Of a DNA stretch of 64,000 nucleotides, positions 35,641 to 44,073 are shown in pieces. Within the stretch, counting starts at the first letter, position 1, and the number at the start of each line of letters is the position of its first letter. Both the position numbers and the translations under genes were made by a program. The DNA is taken from positions 1 through 64,000 of the forward strand of contig NZ_FNUZ01000004.1 of the NCBI RefSeq assembly GCF_900108225.1, written 5' to 3'. The notes under the pieces were generated by a model. The model saw only the letters and a list, made by a program, of their open reading frames with translations. It made no database searches and was not told the origin of the DNA. The DNA is from Thalassococcus halodurans (GTDB lineage: Bacteria > Pseudomonadota > Alphaproteobacteria > Rhodobacterales > Rhodobacteraceae).

Positions 35641-37274
35641 TGGGAAATCCCTATAACACCGATCTTGATCGCAATCCGGCGAACTACCAGCCGCTGACGC
35701 CGATTGGTTTTCTGGAACGCGCGGCGCTTGTTTTTCCGAACCATACCGCGATCGTCCACGGGAAGCTGCGGCGAAGCTATGCTGATTTCTACACAAGGTC
35801 GCGCCAATTGGCATCGGCGTTGTCAGGGCAGGGCATCGGTCGCGGTCAGACGGTGTCGGCGTTGTTGGCGAATACACCCGCGATGCTGGAATGCCATTAC
35901 GGTGTCCCTATGTGCGGCGCGGTCTTGCACGCGATCAACACGCGCCTTGATGCAGCGATCATCGCGTTCCAACTGGATCATGCTTTATCGCAGATGGTGA
36001 TTGTGGACGCAGAGTTTCTGCCGTTGCTGAACGAGGCGTTGAAGCTCTGTTCTGCGACCCCGACGATCATCGTTTATGATGATGCTGAATTCGACGGCCC
36101 GCGTGCTTCGCACGATTTGCAAGACTACGAGGCCTTTTTGGCATCCGGCGATCCTGCATTTAAGTGGTTGATGCCAGAGGATGAATGGGATGCCATCGCG
36201 ATCAGCTACACATCGGGCACGACAGGGGATCCGAAGGGCGTCGTCACACATCATCGCGGTGCCTATTTGCTGGCTCAGGGAAATGCGCTGACCGCGTCGA
36301 TGGCCAAACATGCTGTGTATCTGTGGACGCTGCCGATGTTTCACTGCAACGGCTGGTGTTTCCCTTGGACCATGTCCGCGATCATCGGCACGCACGTCTG
36401 TCTAAGGCAGGTGCGCGCTGAGCCGATCTGGTCGGCACTGGCAGAAGAGGGCGTCACCCATCTATGCGGGGCGCCGATTGTGATGTCGCTGATGATTTCG
36501 GCCCCTGACGCGGTCAAGCGCACCTTGGACACTCCTGTCCAGTTCTTCACCGCGGCAGCGCCCCCACCGGAAAAGCTTTTGGCGGATATGAAGGAAGCCG
36601 GCTTTGACGTGACCCATCTGTACGGTTTGACCGAAACCTACGGGCCTGCGGTCGTCAACGACTGGCATGCGGAATGGTCCAACCTGCCGCGCGCCGAACA
36701 AGCGCGGTTAAAGGCGCGGCAGGGGGTGCGCTACCTTCCCTTGGAAGGGTTGGATGTTCTTGATCCGGAAACCATGCAACCCGTCCCGCGCGACGGCGAA
36801 ACAATGGGCGAGGTCATGTTTCGCGGCAACGTTGTGATGAAGGGATACTTCCGCAATCCCAAAGCCACAGAAGAGGCATTCAAAGGCGGGTGGTTCCATT
36901 CCGGCGACCTCGGGGTTGTGCATCCCGACGGCTACATCCAGCTGAAGGACCGATCCAAGGATGTCATCATTTCGGGCGGCGAGAATATTTCGTCAATCGA
37001 GGTAGAAGAGGTGCTGTATCGGCATGATGCTGTGGCGGTTGTTGCCGTCGTCGCAATGCCGCATGAAAAATGGGGTGAAACCCCCTGCGCCTTTGTCGAA
37101 TTGAATGCGGGTCAGCAGGTGGATGCGGACGAACTGAAGGCATGGTGCCGCGCGCATCTGGCGCATTACAAGGTGCCCGGCCATTTCGTCTTTGCGCCGA
37201 TCCCGCGCACCTCTACCGGAAAAATTCAGAAGTTTTCCTTGCGTGATCAGCTGCGCGAACCTGCGCCAGCCTGA
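35640..37274 (+). CDS. AMP-dependent acyl-CoA ligase, DmdB-like
   Basis: 544 residues. Motifs: YTSGTTGDPKG, YGLTETYGPA, WFHSGD and STGKIQKF. It is similar throughout to the ligase at 12801-14429 (NPANYQPLTPIGFLERAA versus NAANYTALTPLSFLARAA), so the two are paralogues. In this cassette the natural substrate would be a short thioether acid such as 3-methylmercaptopropionate, but that rests on context. The start lies in ATGATG; the second ATG (35640) has AGGA six bases upstream, the first (35637) only three. Confidence 0.83.
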   Translation: MGNPYNTDLDRNPANYQPLTPIGFLERAALVFPNHTAIVHGKLRRSYADFYTRSRQLASALSGQGIGRGQTVSALLANTPAMLECHYGVPMCGAVLHAINTRLDAAIIAFQLDHALSQMVIVDAEFLPLLNEALKLCSATPTIIVYDDAEFDGPRASHDLQDYEAFLASGDPAFKWLMPEDEWDAIAISYTSGTTGDPKGVVTHHRGAYLLAQGNALTASMAKHAVYLWTLPMFHCNGWCFPWTMSAIIGTHVCLRQVRAEPIWSALAEEGVTHLCGAPIVMSLMISAPDAVKRTLDTPVQFFTAAAPPPEKLLADMKEAGFDVTHLYGLTETYGPAVVNDWHAEWSNLPRAEQARLKARQGVRYLPLEGLDVLDPETMQPVPRDGETMGEVMFRGNVVMKGYFRNPKATEEAFKGGWFHSGDLGVVHPDGYIQLKDRSKDVIISGGENISSIEVEEVLYRHDAVAVVAVVAMPHEKWGETPCAFVELNAGQQVDADELKAWCRAHLAHYKVPGHFVFAPIPRTSTGKIQKFSLRDQLREPAPA

Positions 37275-37300
37275 CGCAATTCGTACAGAATGCTTCGTCC

Positions 37301-37322
37301 ACTCTGCAATTTATGGCAGAGT
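37301..37322 (+). promoter_or_regulatory. Inverted repeat before the methanethiol oxidase gene
   Basis: ACTCTGC / GCAGAGT, a perfect 7-bp arm with an 8-base spacer, 77 bases before the mtoX ATG and 27 after the ligase stop codon. It could be an operator or a weak intercistronic hairpin. Confidence 0.35.
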
Positions 37323-37398
37323 TGGAAAACTGAACACAGAAAGAAAGAGACAGAAGCACGAAAGTTAAAACGATAATAATTCATAGGGAGGAGAAACC

Positions 37399-38799
37399 AT
37401 GAATCTAAGACCGGACCCAACGTTCCACGCAACCCCGAAGTTGGCGATGGAGGCGCCGGCGGAAACGCTGGCCTTTACGCTGATGTTGTCCCCCGACGGA
37501 AACCAGCCCGATGGTGTGGCGGTGGTCGATGTCGACCCGAATTCCAAGACCTACGGACAGATCGTTCATCAGGTCATCATGCCGAACAAGGGCGATGAAT
37601 TTCATCACTTCGGCTGGAACGCCTGTTCCTCGTCTCTGTCACCGTTGTCGGGCCATGCCTTTCTTGAACGGCGTTATTTGATTGTTCCCGGCATCCGGTC
37701 GTCGCGCATTTACGTGATCGACGTCAAAGAGCCGCTTAAGGCAAAAATTCATAAAATCATTGAACCCGAAGAAGTCTTTTCGAAAACAGGCTATTCCCGC
37801 CCCCACACAATCCACTGCGGTCCCGAAGGCATCTACGTCAGCACGCTGGGTGGCGGTGGCGAAGATGGCACTGACGGACCTCCGGGTATTTTCATTATGG
37901 ACTGCGAAACCTTCGAGGTTTTGGGGCGCTACGAAATGGACCGTGGCGAGCAGGACAAACACTATGATTTCTGGTGGAACCTGCCGCGCGATTACATGGT
38001 CTCCTCTGAATGGGGCCTGCCGCCGCAGTTCGAAAACGGCATCGTTGCCGAGGATCTGCTAAGCAACAAATACGGCCACAAAATCCACTTCTGGAAGCTG
38101 CGTGAGCGGAAGAATGTGCAAACCATCGATCTGGGTGCAAATCACCAGATGGCTTTGGAAATCCGTCCTGCGCATGATCCGTCCAAGGATTATGGCTTTT
38201 GCGGTGTCGTCGTCGACACAACCAACCTGCAAGGCGCGATCTTTACGTGGTGGCAAAAGGACGACGGAACATTCGACGCCAAAAAGGTCATCACCATCGA
38301 TCCACGCCCCGAAAAGGCAGAAAACCTACCGCCGCTGCTGCAAGGGTTTGAGGCCGTCCCGCCGCTGGTCACGGATATCGACCTGAGTTTGGACGACAAA
38401 TACCTGTACGTTGCCTGTTGGGGCCTGGGCGAGATGCACCAATACGACGTCAGCGATCCATTCAATCCGAAACTGACCGGCAAGGTCGAACTGGGCGGCA
38501 TCGCGCGTGGGGCCAAACATCCTAACGGCAAGCCCTTTGCGTACGGTCCGCAGATGGTCGAGATCAGCCGCGACGGCAAACGCGTCTACTGGACGAACTC
38601 TTTGTATTCGACGTGGGATGACCAGTTCTACCCCGACGACGAAGGTGGCCAGATGGTTATGGCGCATGTGGGCGAAAACGGCGGTCTGACACTGGCCGAG
38701 GATTTCTACGTCGAGTTCCCTGATGGCTATCGCAGCCACCAGATCCGGCTGGAAGGCGGGGACTGTTCCACAGACAGCTTCTGCTACCCCTCCGCCTGA
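37399..38799 (+). CDS. mtoX: SBP56 family protein, probable methanethiol oxidase
   Basis: 466 residues, selenium-binding protein 56 / MtoX beta-propeller family. Diagnostic pieces: GDEFHHFGWNACSSS, YSRPHTIHCGPEGIYVSTLG, VSSEWGLP, and the C-terminal YRSHQIRLEGGDC. MtoX is a copper enzyme that oxidises methanethiol with oxygen to formaldehyde, sulfide and hydrogen peroxide. Two differences: no signal peptide, while the characterised Hyphomicrobium enzyme is periplasmic; and the usual CSSC is CSSS, losing one cysteine. A GGGAGGAG site lies before the ATG. It follows the ligase and is coupled to the next gene. Confidence 0.83.
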   Translation: MNLRPDPTFHATPKLAMEAPAETLAFTLMLSPDGNQPDGVAVVDVDPNSKTYGQIVHQVIMPNKGDEFHHFGWNACSSSLSPLSGHAFLERRYLIVPGIRSSRIYVIDVKEPLKAKIHKIIEPEEVFSKTGYSRPHTIHCGPEGIYVSTLGGGGEDGTDGPPGIFIMDCETFEVLGRYEMDRGEQDKHYDFWWNLPRDYMVSSEWGLPPQFENGIVAEDLLSNKYGHKIHFWKLRERKNVQTIDLGANHQMALEIRPAHDPSKDYGFCGVVVDTTNLQGAIFTWWQKDDGTFDAKKVITIDPRPEKAENLPPLLQGFEAVPPLVTDIDLSLDDKYLYVACWGLGEMHQYDVSDPFNPKLTGKVELGGIARGAKHPNGKPFAYGPQMVEISRDGKRVYWTNSLYSTWDDQFYPDDEGGQMVMAHVGENGGLTLAEDFYVEFPDGYRSHQIRLEGGDCSTDSFCYPSA

Positions 38800-38801
38800 A
38801 C

Positions 38802-39461
38802 ATGATTGACACATTTACCGCAACGGCCCTCTGGGGGGCCGTTGTTGTCTCTGGCCTGTATCACGGGGTCAATCCGGGCATGGGGTGGCCATTGGCCGTC
38901 TCTGCGGCCTTGATGGACCGCCAGCGCAGCAGCCTGTGGCGTGCGCTGGGCGCTTTGGCGCTGGGGCATCTTCTGGCCATGGTGGCTGTTTTGCTACCAT
39001 TCGGTGCGCTGATGTTTCTGGCCGAATGGCAGGATCCGATCCGGATCGGGGCCGCGCTCTTGGTGATCGCGCTGGGCATCTACCTGTTGTTCAATCGGCG
39101 CCATCCGAGGTTTCTTGCGCGTGTACCCCCATCGCGTCTGGCGCTTTGGTCTTTTCTGGCAGCCATGGCGCACGGGGCAGGGCTGATGTTGGTCCCGATC
39201 TACCTTGGCATTTGCCAGACGATTGGCGCGGACACGGGTCACACCGCGGCAGCGCGCTTGATGACAGGCAACACTGGTGTTGCGGCACTAGTGGCCCTTG
39301 CTCACACGCTGTCGATGGTGATCGCTGGCGGTATATTCGCCTATGTCGTTTATCGCTGGGTCGGACTGAAAGCGCTGTCGCGTAGCTGGTTCAACCTGGA
39401 CTTGGTCTGGGCCCTGAGTCTTGTGTTCGTTGGGGCGCTGTCGCTGGCGACGATGCACTGA
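38802..39461 (+). CDS. Polytopic membrane protein coupled to the methanethiol oxidase, function unknown
   Basis: 219 residues, about six transmembrane helices. Conserved-looking polar residues lie in helices: GLYHGVNPGMGWPLAVS near the start, GHLLAM, RHPRFLARV in a loop, AAMAHGAGLMLVP and LAHTLSMV. The HG-x-NPG and AHGAG patterns recall metal or thiol transporters of the NicO/TauE type, but no assignment is possible. It starts two bases after the mtoX stop, so the two are surely co-expressed. Copper supply, or export of a sulfur product, would fit. Confidence 0.72.
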   Translation: MIDTFTATALWGAVVVSGLYHGVNPGMGWPLAVSAALMDRQRSSLWRALGALALGHLLAMVAVLLPFGALMFLAEWQDPIRIGAALLVIALGIYLLFNRRHPRFLARVPPSRLALWSFLAAMAHGAGLMLVPIYLGICQTIGADTGHTAAARLMTGNTGVAALVALAHTLSMVIAGGIFAYVVYRWVGLKALSRSWFNLDLVWALSLVFVGALSLATMH

Positions 39462-39487
39462 CAAACTTGCGATGTGTCGGCCGTTAT

Positions 39488-40300
39488 TTATGACCCGATT
39501 TTCGGAGCGACTGCCTTTTCGTACAAATGCCATGTCGTGTGCCCCAGAATGGGCAGTGTAAAGATCAGGCCCATGAAGGCGGGGACGAAGGATAGGGTCA
39601 TGGTGACGGCGATGATCGCTCCCCAACCCAGCATAACCACGGGGTTGCGTTTGACCACGCGGACGGATGTGATCATCGCGGTGACAAAGTCGATCTCGCG
39701 GTCCAGCAGCAGGGGCATGGCAACGACGGTGACGGAAAACAGCACCGTCGCCAGAAAAGCGCTGACAAGGGTTGCGATGATCACGAAGGTCCAACCTTCG
39801 GATGTGAACAGCACGACCTCAAAGAACCCCTGAAGGTCCGAGAATGCGGCGTGTTGCAGGGTGATCACCAGCACGGTGCGGAACTGATAGAACCAGACCC
39901 ACAGGATAAACAGCGTCACGAACGCCATCCAGACCATCTCGCGTTTGCGCTGGTTGGCCATGACGGTCAGGATATCGGCCCAGCCAAAACTGGTGCCCGC
40001 CTTGAGCCTGCGAGACATCTCGTAAAGCCCAGCGCAGGCAAAGGGCGCGACTAGGGGGAAGGCGATGGCACCGGGGACGATCATCCAGATCTTACCCATC
40101 CACAACAGCGCCCAGACAAAGAAGATCCCGAAAAGCGCATAGAACAGCCCGAAAAAGCCGCTCATGACCGGACGGGCGAGGAAGTCGGAAAATCCGGCTT
40201 TCAGCGCTGCGCGGATATCCTCGGCGGTGACCGTTTGGGGCTGTGGCATAGCCGGAGGCTGTTGGTTTTGCGGGGTGGTGCCAGTGGTGCCGGATGTCAT
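39488..40300 (-). CDS. DUF2189 membrane protein
   Basis: 270 residues, about six transmembrane helices, with the DUF2189 core GFSDFLARPVMSGFFGLFYALFG at the N-terminus and VKRNPVVMLGWGAIIAV plus the FVPAFMGL block at the C-terminus. Function unknown. It sits just after ccoP on the same strand but beyond two terminators. In relatives it commonly sits beside cco genes, hinting at a role in respiration. A broken second copy of its 3' end lies at 32350-32500. GGGAG precedes the ATG. Confidence 0.85.
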   Translation of the reverse strand: MTSGTTGTTPQNQQPPAMPQPQTVTAEDIRAALKAGFSDFLARPVMSGFFGLFYALFGIFFVWALLWMGKIWMIVPGAIAFPLVAPFACAGLYEMSRRLKAGTSFGWADILTVMANQRKREMVWMAFVTLFILWVWFYQFRTVLVITLQHAAFSDLQGFFEVVLFTSEGWTFVIIATLVSAFLATVLFSVTVVAMPLLLDREIDFVTAMITSVRVVKRNPVVMLGWGAIIAVTMTLSFVPAFMGLIFTLPILGHTTWHLYEKAVAPKIGS

Positions 40301-40320
40301 GAACGCAATCTCCCTTAACG

Positions 40321-40355
40321 AAAAAAACCGGAGACAGGTGTGACGTGCCTCCGGT
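40321..40355 (-). terminator. Second terminator after ccoP
   Basis: Stem ACCGGAG / CTCCGGT followed on the minus strand by seven T (plus-strand A at 40321-40327). It backs up the terminator at 40363-40385. Confidence 0.72.
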
Positions 40356-40362
40356 CAGTGGG

Positions 40363-40385
40363 GAAAAAGGGGCCCGAAGGCCCCT
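40363..40385 (-). terminator. Intrinsic terminator of ccoNOQP
   Basis: AGGGGCC-TTCG-GGCCCCT read on the minus strand, a 7-bp stem with a stable tetraloop, followed by five T. It lies 11 bases past the ccoP stop codon. Confidence 0.85.
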
Positions 40386-40395
40386 CATGGGACAA

Positions 40396-41262
40396 TTACT
40401 CGCCGCCGCCCAACTGGTGGACGTAGAGAGTCACTGCTTTGATTTCCGCTTCGGTCAGGCGCGGGCCCCATGCGGGCATCACGCCAAAGCGGGCATTCGA
40501 GATGGTTTCCTGAACAGTTTCGCGATCGCCGCCATAAAGCCAGATCGCATCAGTCAGGTCAGGCGCGCCCAGATCGACGCTGCCTTTGCCATCGTCGCCG
40601 TGGCACGCCGCGCAGTTCGAGGCGTAGCTTTCTTCGCCTGCCGCAGCGAGAGCCGAGTCATGCACTGCGCCGGACAGCGACAGAACATATTCGGCGGTGG
40701 CCTCGATCACGTCACCTTCGAGAAAGTCGCCAAAGGCGGGCATCTCCGAAAACCGTGTGTCGCCATCGGGTTCATAGCGGATACCGTGACGGACGGTGGC
40801 TTCGATCGCTTCAAGGCTGCCGCCCCAAAGCCAGTCATCGTCCAGAAGGTTCGGATAACCCTTGGCACCCGCTGCACCCGAGCCGTGGCACTGCGAACAA
40901 TTGGCCCGGAAGACCGCCGCGCCACCTGCGACGCCAAATTGGTGGGCGGGGTCTTCGGGCGCCAGCGTTGCCAGATCGGCGTTCGCCAGCGTTGTTGCGA
41001 CTTCGGCGTTACGGGCATCCACCGCCGCGATTTCTTCGGCCACTTGTGCGCGGGTCGAATAGCCCAGCACACCCGAGGTCGCCGAAGAGATCATCGGCCA
41101 TGCCGGATAGGCGATGGTATAGGCGATGCCCCAGATGATGGTGATGTAGAAGGTCCACAACCACCACCGCGGCAGCGGGTTGTTCAGCTCTTCGATGCCA
41201 TCCCAGCTGTGGCCGGTTGTGCCGATGCCGTCATTTGCATCTTGATTGGCATTGTCGGACAT
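40396..41262 (-). CDS. ccoP: Cbb3 oxidase dihaem cytochrome c subunit
   Basis: 288 residues. An N-terminal FixP-type segment (HSWDGIEELNNPLPRWWLW) leads into a transmembrane helix. Two class I cytochrome c domains follow with haem motifs CSQCHGSG and CAACHGDD. It passes electrons from bc1-reduced cytochrome c to CcoO and CcoN. The ATG at 41262 has GGAGG seven bases upstream; a GTG one codon earlier is possible. The ccoQ stop and this start overlap (TGATG). Confidence 0.96.
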   Translation of the reverse strand: MSDNANQDANDGIGTTGHSWDGIEELNNPLPRWWLWTFYITIIWGIAYTIAYPAWPMISSATSGVLGYSTRAQVAEEIAAVDARNAEVATTLANADLATLAPEDPAHQFGVAGGAAVFRANCSQCHGSGAAGAKGYPNLLDDDWLWGGSLEAIEATVRHGIRYEPDGDTRFSEMPAFGDFLEGDVIEATAEYVLSLSGAVHDSALAAAGEESYASNCAACHGDDGKGSVDLGAPDLTDAIWLYGGDRETVQETISNARFGVMPAWGPRLTEAEIKAVTLYVHQLGGGE

Positions 41263-41456
41263 CACGCGTCCTCCTTCATTGGTGCCGCGTCAAGATCGGC
41301 GGCGATATCGTTACGAAGCGGGATGCCGGCGATCTGCGCATCTGTCTCGCGGCTGCCCGGGCGGAAGGCCCAGACAATCGCGCCGATGTAGAAGGCCGTC
41401 ATCGCCAGCAGAACCCAGCTATCCGCCAGTTCACGAAGCCAAGAATACGTATCCAT
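41262..41456 (-). CDS. ccoQ: Cbb3 oxidase subunit CcoQ
   Basis: 64 residues with a single transmembrane helix (WVLLAMTAFYIGAIVWAF) followed by RPGSRE, the CcoQ pattern. It stabilises the oxidase and in Rhodobacter relays a signal from oxidase to regulators. It sits between ccoO and ccoP as usual. Confidence 0.92.
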   Translation of the reverse strand: MDTYSWLRELADSWVLLAMTAFYIGAIVWAFRPGSRETDAQIAGIPLRNDIAADLDAAPMKEDA

Positions 41457-41468
41457 ATCGTGACCTCC

Positions 41469-42194
41469 TTAGCGGCTGGCGTCGGCAGTGAAGGTCGAGA
41501 AATCGACCAGAGTGCCAAGCATCTGCATGTAGGCGATGATCGCATCCATCTCGGTCAGCTCTGGCTGGCCATCGAAGTTGGACACAACAGCACCGGGATA
41601 GCGTTCGACCAGACCGTCCCAATCCGAGTCCGGATCGGCCTGTGCACGGAAGTCCATTCGCGCTTCGGTGATCATTTCATCGGTGTAGGGAACGCCGACC
41701 ATGCGGTGGGTTTCCATCAGGTCGCCGATGTATTTTCCGTCCAGCTTTGTATCCGCAAGGAAGGCATATTTCGGCATGACGCTTTCAGGTACGACAGACT
41801 GCGGGTTTGTGAAGTGATCCACGTGCCACGCGTCCGAGTAACGCCCACCCACACGGGCCAGATCAGGCCCTGTGCGTTTGGATCCCCACTGGAACGGATG
41901 GTCGTACATCGACTCCGCCGCAAGGCTGTAGTGGCCATAGCGTTCGACCTCGTCCCGCATGGGGCGGATCATCTGGCTGTGGCACACATAGCAGCCCTCG
42001 CGGACATAGATATCGCGACCCGCCAGTTCCAACGGAGAGTAGGGGCGCATGCCGTCTACTTCTTCGATGGTGTTCTCAAGATAGAACAGCGGGGCGATTT
42101 CCACGATGCCACCGATGGTCACGACGAGCAGGGAGAACGTGAACAGCAGAGTTGGGCTGCGTTCAAGGATGGCGTGTTTGTTAAGGACAGACAT
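41469..42194 (-). CDS. ccoO: Cbb3 oxidase monohaem cytochrome c subunit
   Basis: 241 residues, one N-terminal transmembrane helix ([22 protein letters not shown]) and one haem c site [16 protein letters not shown]. The conserved [16 protein letters not shown] and MPKYAFL (Met ligand) motifs follow. It is the electron entry route to CcoN. Starts 12 bases after ccoN. Confidence 0.97.
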   Translation of the reverse strand: MSVLNKHAILERSPTLLFTFSLLVVTIGGIVEIAPLFYLENTIEEVDGMRPYSPLELAGRDIYVREGCYVCHSQMIRPMRDEVERYGHYSLAAESMYDHPFQWGSKRTGPDLARVGGRYSDAWHVDHFTNPQSVVPESVMPKYAFLADTKLDGKYIGDLMETHRMVGVPYTDEMITEARMDFRAQADPDSDWDGLVERYPGAVVSNFDGQPELTEMDAIIAYMQMLGTLVDFSTFTADASR

Positions 42195-42206
42195 CTTGCT
42201 AGCTCC

Positions 42207-43805
42207 TTATTCTGCAGGTGTCGCGACAGCGGTGCTGTCTGTCTGTGGCTGACGGATTGTCTTCCACATGTTCCAGACCATGATCAGCGCACCGGACAGA
42301 TAGAGCAGCCCGCCGAAGGTACGCAGGACGTACATTGGGAACTTGGCGCTGACGGTGTCGGCGAAAGAGTTCACAAGGAAACCCTGCGCATCGACTTCAC
42401 GCCACATCAGGCCTTCCATGATGCCGGTGACCCACATCGACGCTGCGTAGAGAACGATGCCGATGGTCGCCAACCAGAAGTGCCAGTCGATGGCCTTCAT
42501 GGAATACATCTGGGCACGGCCCCACAGACGCGGTGTCAGGAAGTACAGAGCACCGAAGGTGATCATGCCGTTCCAACCCAGCGCGCCCGAGTGTACGTGG
42601 CCGATGGTCCAGTCAGTGTAGTGGCTCAGGCTGTTGACCGCGCGGATCGACATCATCGGACCTTCAAAGGTCGACATGCCGTAGAACGCGAGGCTGATCA
42701 CGAACATCCGGATGATCGGGTCTGTGCGCAGCTTGTCCCACGCGCCGTCCAGTGTCATCAGGCCGTTGATCATGCCGCCCCAGCTGGGCATCCACAGGAT
42801 GATCGAGAACACCATGCCAAGGGTCGAAGCCCAGTCAGGCAGCGCGGTGTAATGCAGGTGGTGCGGACCAGCCCAGATATACAGGAAGATCAGCGCCCAG
42901 AAGTGGATGATCGACAGTTTATAGCTGTAGACAGGGCGTTCGGCCTGCTTGGGCACGAAGTAGTACATCATGCCCAGGAAGCCCGCTGTCAGGAAGAAGC
43001 CCACAGCGTTGTGGCCGTACCACCACTGGGTCATCGCATCTTGAACACCGGCAAACACCTGAACCGATTTGGAACCCCAGATCGACACCGGAATGCTCAG
43101 GTTGTTGATCAGGTGCAGCATCGCGACGGTGATGATGAAGGACAGCAGGAACCAGTTGGCCACATAGATGTGCTTTTCCTTGCGTCGGATGACGGTGCCA
43201 AGGAAGGCCACAAGGAAGGCGACCCAGACGATGGTCAGCCAGATATCCACGTACCATTCAGGCTCGGCATATTCTTTGGACTGTGTTGCACCCAGCAGAT
43301 AGCCGGTTGCGGCCAGCACGATGAAAAGCTGGTAGCCCCAGAACACGAACCACGCGAGGTTGCCACCGAACAGACGCACACCGGACGTGCGCTGGACGAT
43401 GTAGAACGACGACATGATCAATGCGTTGCCGCCAAACGCGAAAATCACCGCAGAGGTGTGCAGTGGGCGCAGGCGACCGAAGTTGGTAAAGGGCTGGGCC
43501 CATTCGAAATTCAGGACCGGAAAGGCTAGCTGCGCGGCGATGAACACGCCCACAAGAAAGCCCGTCACGCCCCAAAAGGCGGTGGCGATGGCACCGGCAC
43601 GGACGACACCGTCCATATAGCCGTTCGCATCGACCAGCGGTTTAGGTTCGTCTACTTTTCTAAGCTCGTAGAAAAACAGACCGGCCGAAACACCCATAAT
43701 GATCAGCGCATGAACCATGTAGGCAAGGTCATGAGCTTTGTTCGCAGCAATGGCCGCGAGAAGGGCGATCAGGCCGTAAAGGGTGGTTTTAGTAAGTCCC
43801 CACAT
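42207..43805 (-). CDS. ccoN: Cbb3 oxidase catalytic subunit I
   Basis: 532 residues, twelve predicted transmembrane helices. It holds the low-spin haem b and the haem b3-CuB centre; [40 protein letters not shown] and [13 protein letters not shown] carry the His ligands. It reduces oxygen to water at very low oxygen tension and pumps protons. Expression should be FnrL-driven from the box at 43895-43908. Confidence 0.97.
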   Translation of the reverse strand: MWGLTKTTLYGLIALLAAIAANKAHDLAYMVHALIIMGVSAGLFFYELRKVDEPKPLVDANGYMDGVVRAGAIATAFWGVTGFLVGVFIAAQLAFPVLNFEWAQPFTNFGRLRPLHTSAVIFAFGGNALIMSSFYIVQRTSGVRLFGGNLAWFVFWGYQLFIVLAATGYLLGATQSKEYAEPEWYVDIWLTIVWVAFLVAFLGTVIRRKEKHIYVANWFLLSFIITVAMLHLINNLSIPVSIWGSKSVQVFAGVQDAMTQWWYGHNAVGFFLTAGFLGMMYYFVPKQAERPVYSYKLSIIHFWALIFLYIWAGPHHLHYTALPDWASTLGMVFSIILWMPSWGGMINGLMTLDGAWDKLRTDPIIRMFVISLAFYGMSTFEGPMMSIRAVNSLSHYTDWTIGHVHSGALGWNGMITFGALYFLTPRLWGRAQMYSMKAIDWHFWLATIGIVLYAASMWVTGIMEGLMWREVDAQGFLVNSFADTVSAKFPMYVLRTFGGLLYLSGALIMVWNMWKTIRQPQTDSTAVATPAE

Positions 43806-43894
43806 AGCGTTCCCCGATTCGTTATCGCACGAGGGAGGAGCCCCCGCGCAGGCTTGGATGCCTCCGCTTTTGCAGGGATCGGGCTGGGGCCACC

Positions 43895-43908
43895 TTGATT
43901 CAGGTCAA
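43895..43908 (-). promoter_or_regulatory. FNR box upstream of ccoN
   Basis: TTGAT-TCAG-GTCAA. Its centre is about 96 bases upstream of the ccoN ATG. A -41.5 arrangement gives a leader of about 55 bases. It shares the TCAGGTCAA half with the ccoG box. Confidence 0.87.
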
Positions 43909-43953
43909 GTTACGGGATTTTGAATCATGCTTAATGGTGATGTGTGTCAAACT

Positions 43954-43985
43954 GCCCCTTCTCGTCCGCGAGAGGGGGCTTTTTT
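43954..43985 (+). terminator. Orphan intrinsic terminator facing the plus strand
   Basis: 11-bp stem GCCCCTTCTCG / CGAGAGGGGGC (one G-T pair) with a TCCG loop, then six T. No plus-strand gene ends before it: ccoN is divergent to its left. It therefore ends an unannotated short transcript or insulates the gene at 44074. Confidence 0.8.
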
Positions 43986-44031
43986 GTCTGCAGGCTGTTC
44001 GTGCCAAGAAACGAGTGTTGTCACCGCATAT

Positions 44032-44057
44032 AAATGTAATAATATCACATTACATTT
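44032..44057 (+). promoter_or_regulatory. Perfect inverted repeat upstream of the DUF6525 gene
   Basis: AAATGTAAT / ATTACATTT, 9-bp arms with an 8-base AT-rich spacer, ending 17 bases before the ATG at 44074. Probably a dimeric repressor operator. The regulator is not known. Confidence 0.5.
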
Positions 44058-44073
44058 CGAGTTGAAGGTGATT

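Noticed and set aside
41217-43529. A 770-codon plus-strand open frame opposite ccoNOQP
   Set aside because: It crosses four real, overlapping cco genes and has no recognisable domain; an antisense artefact.
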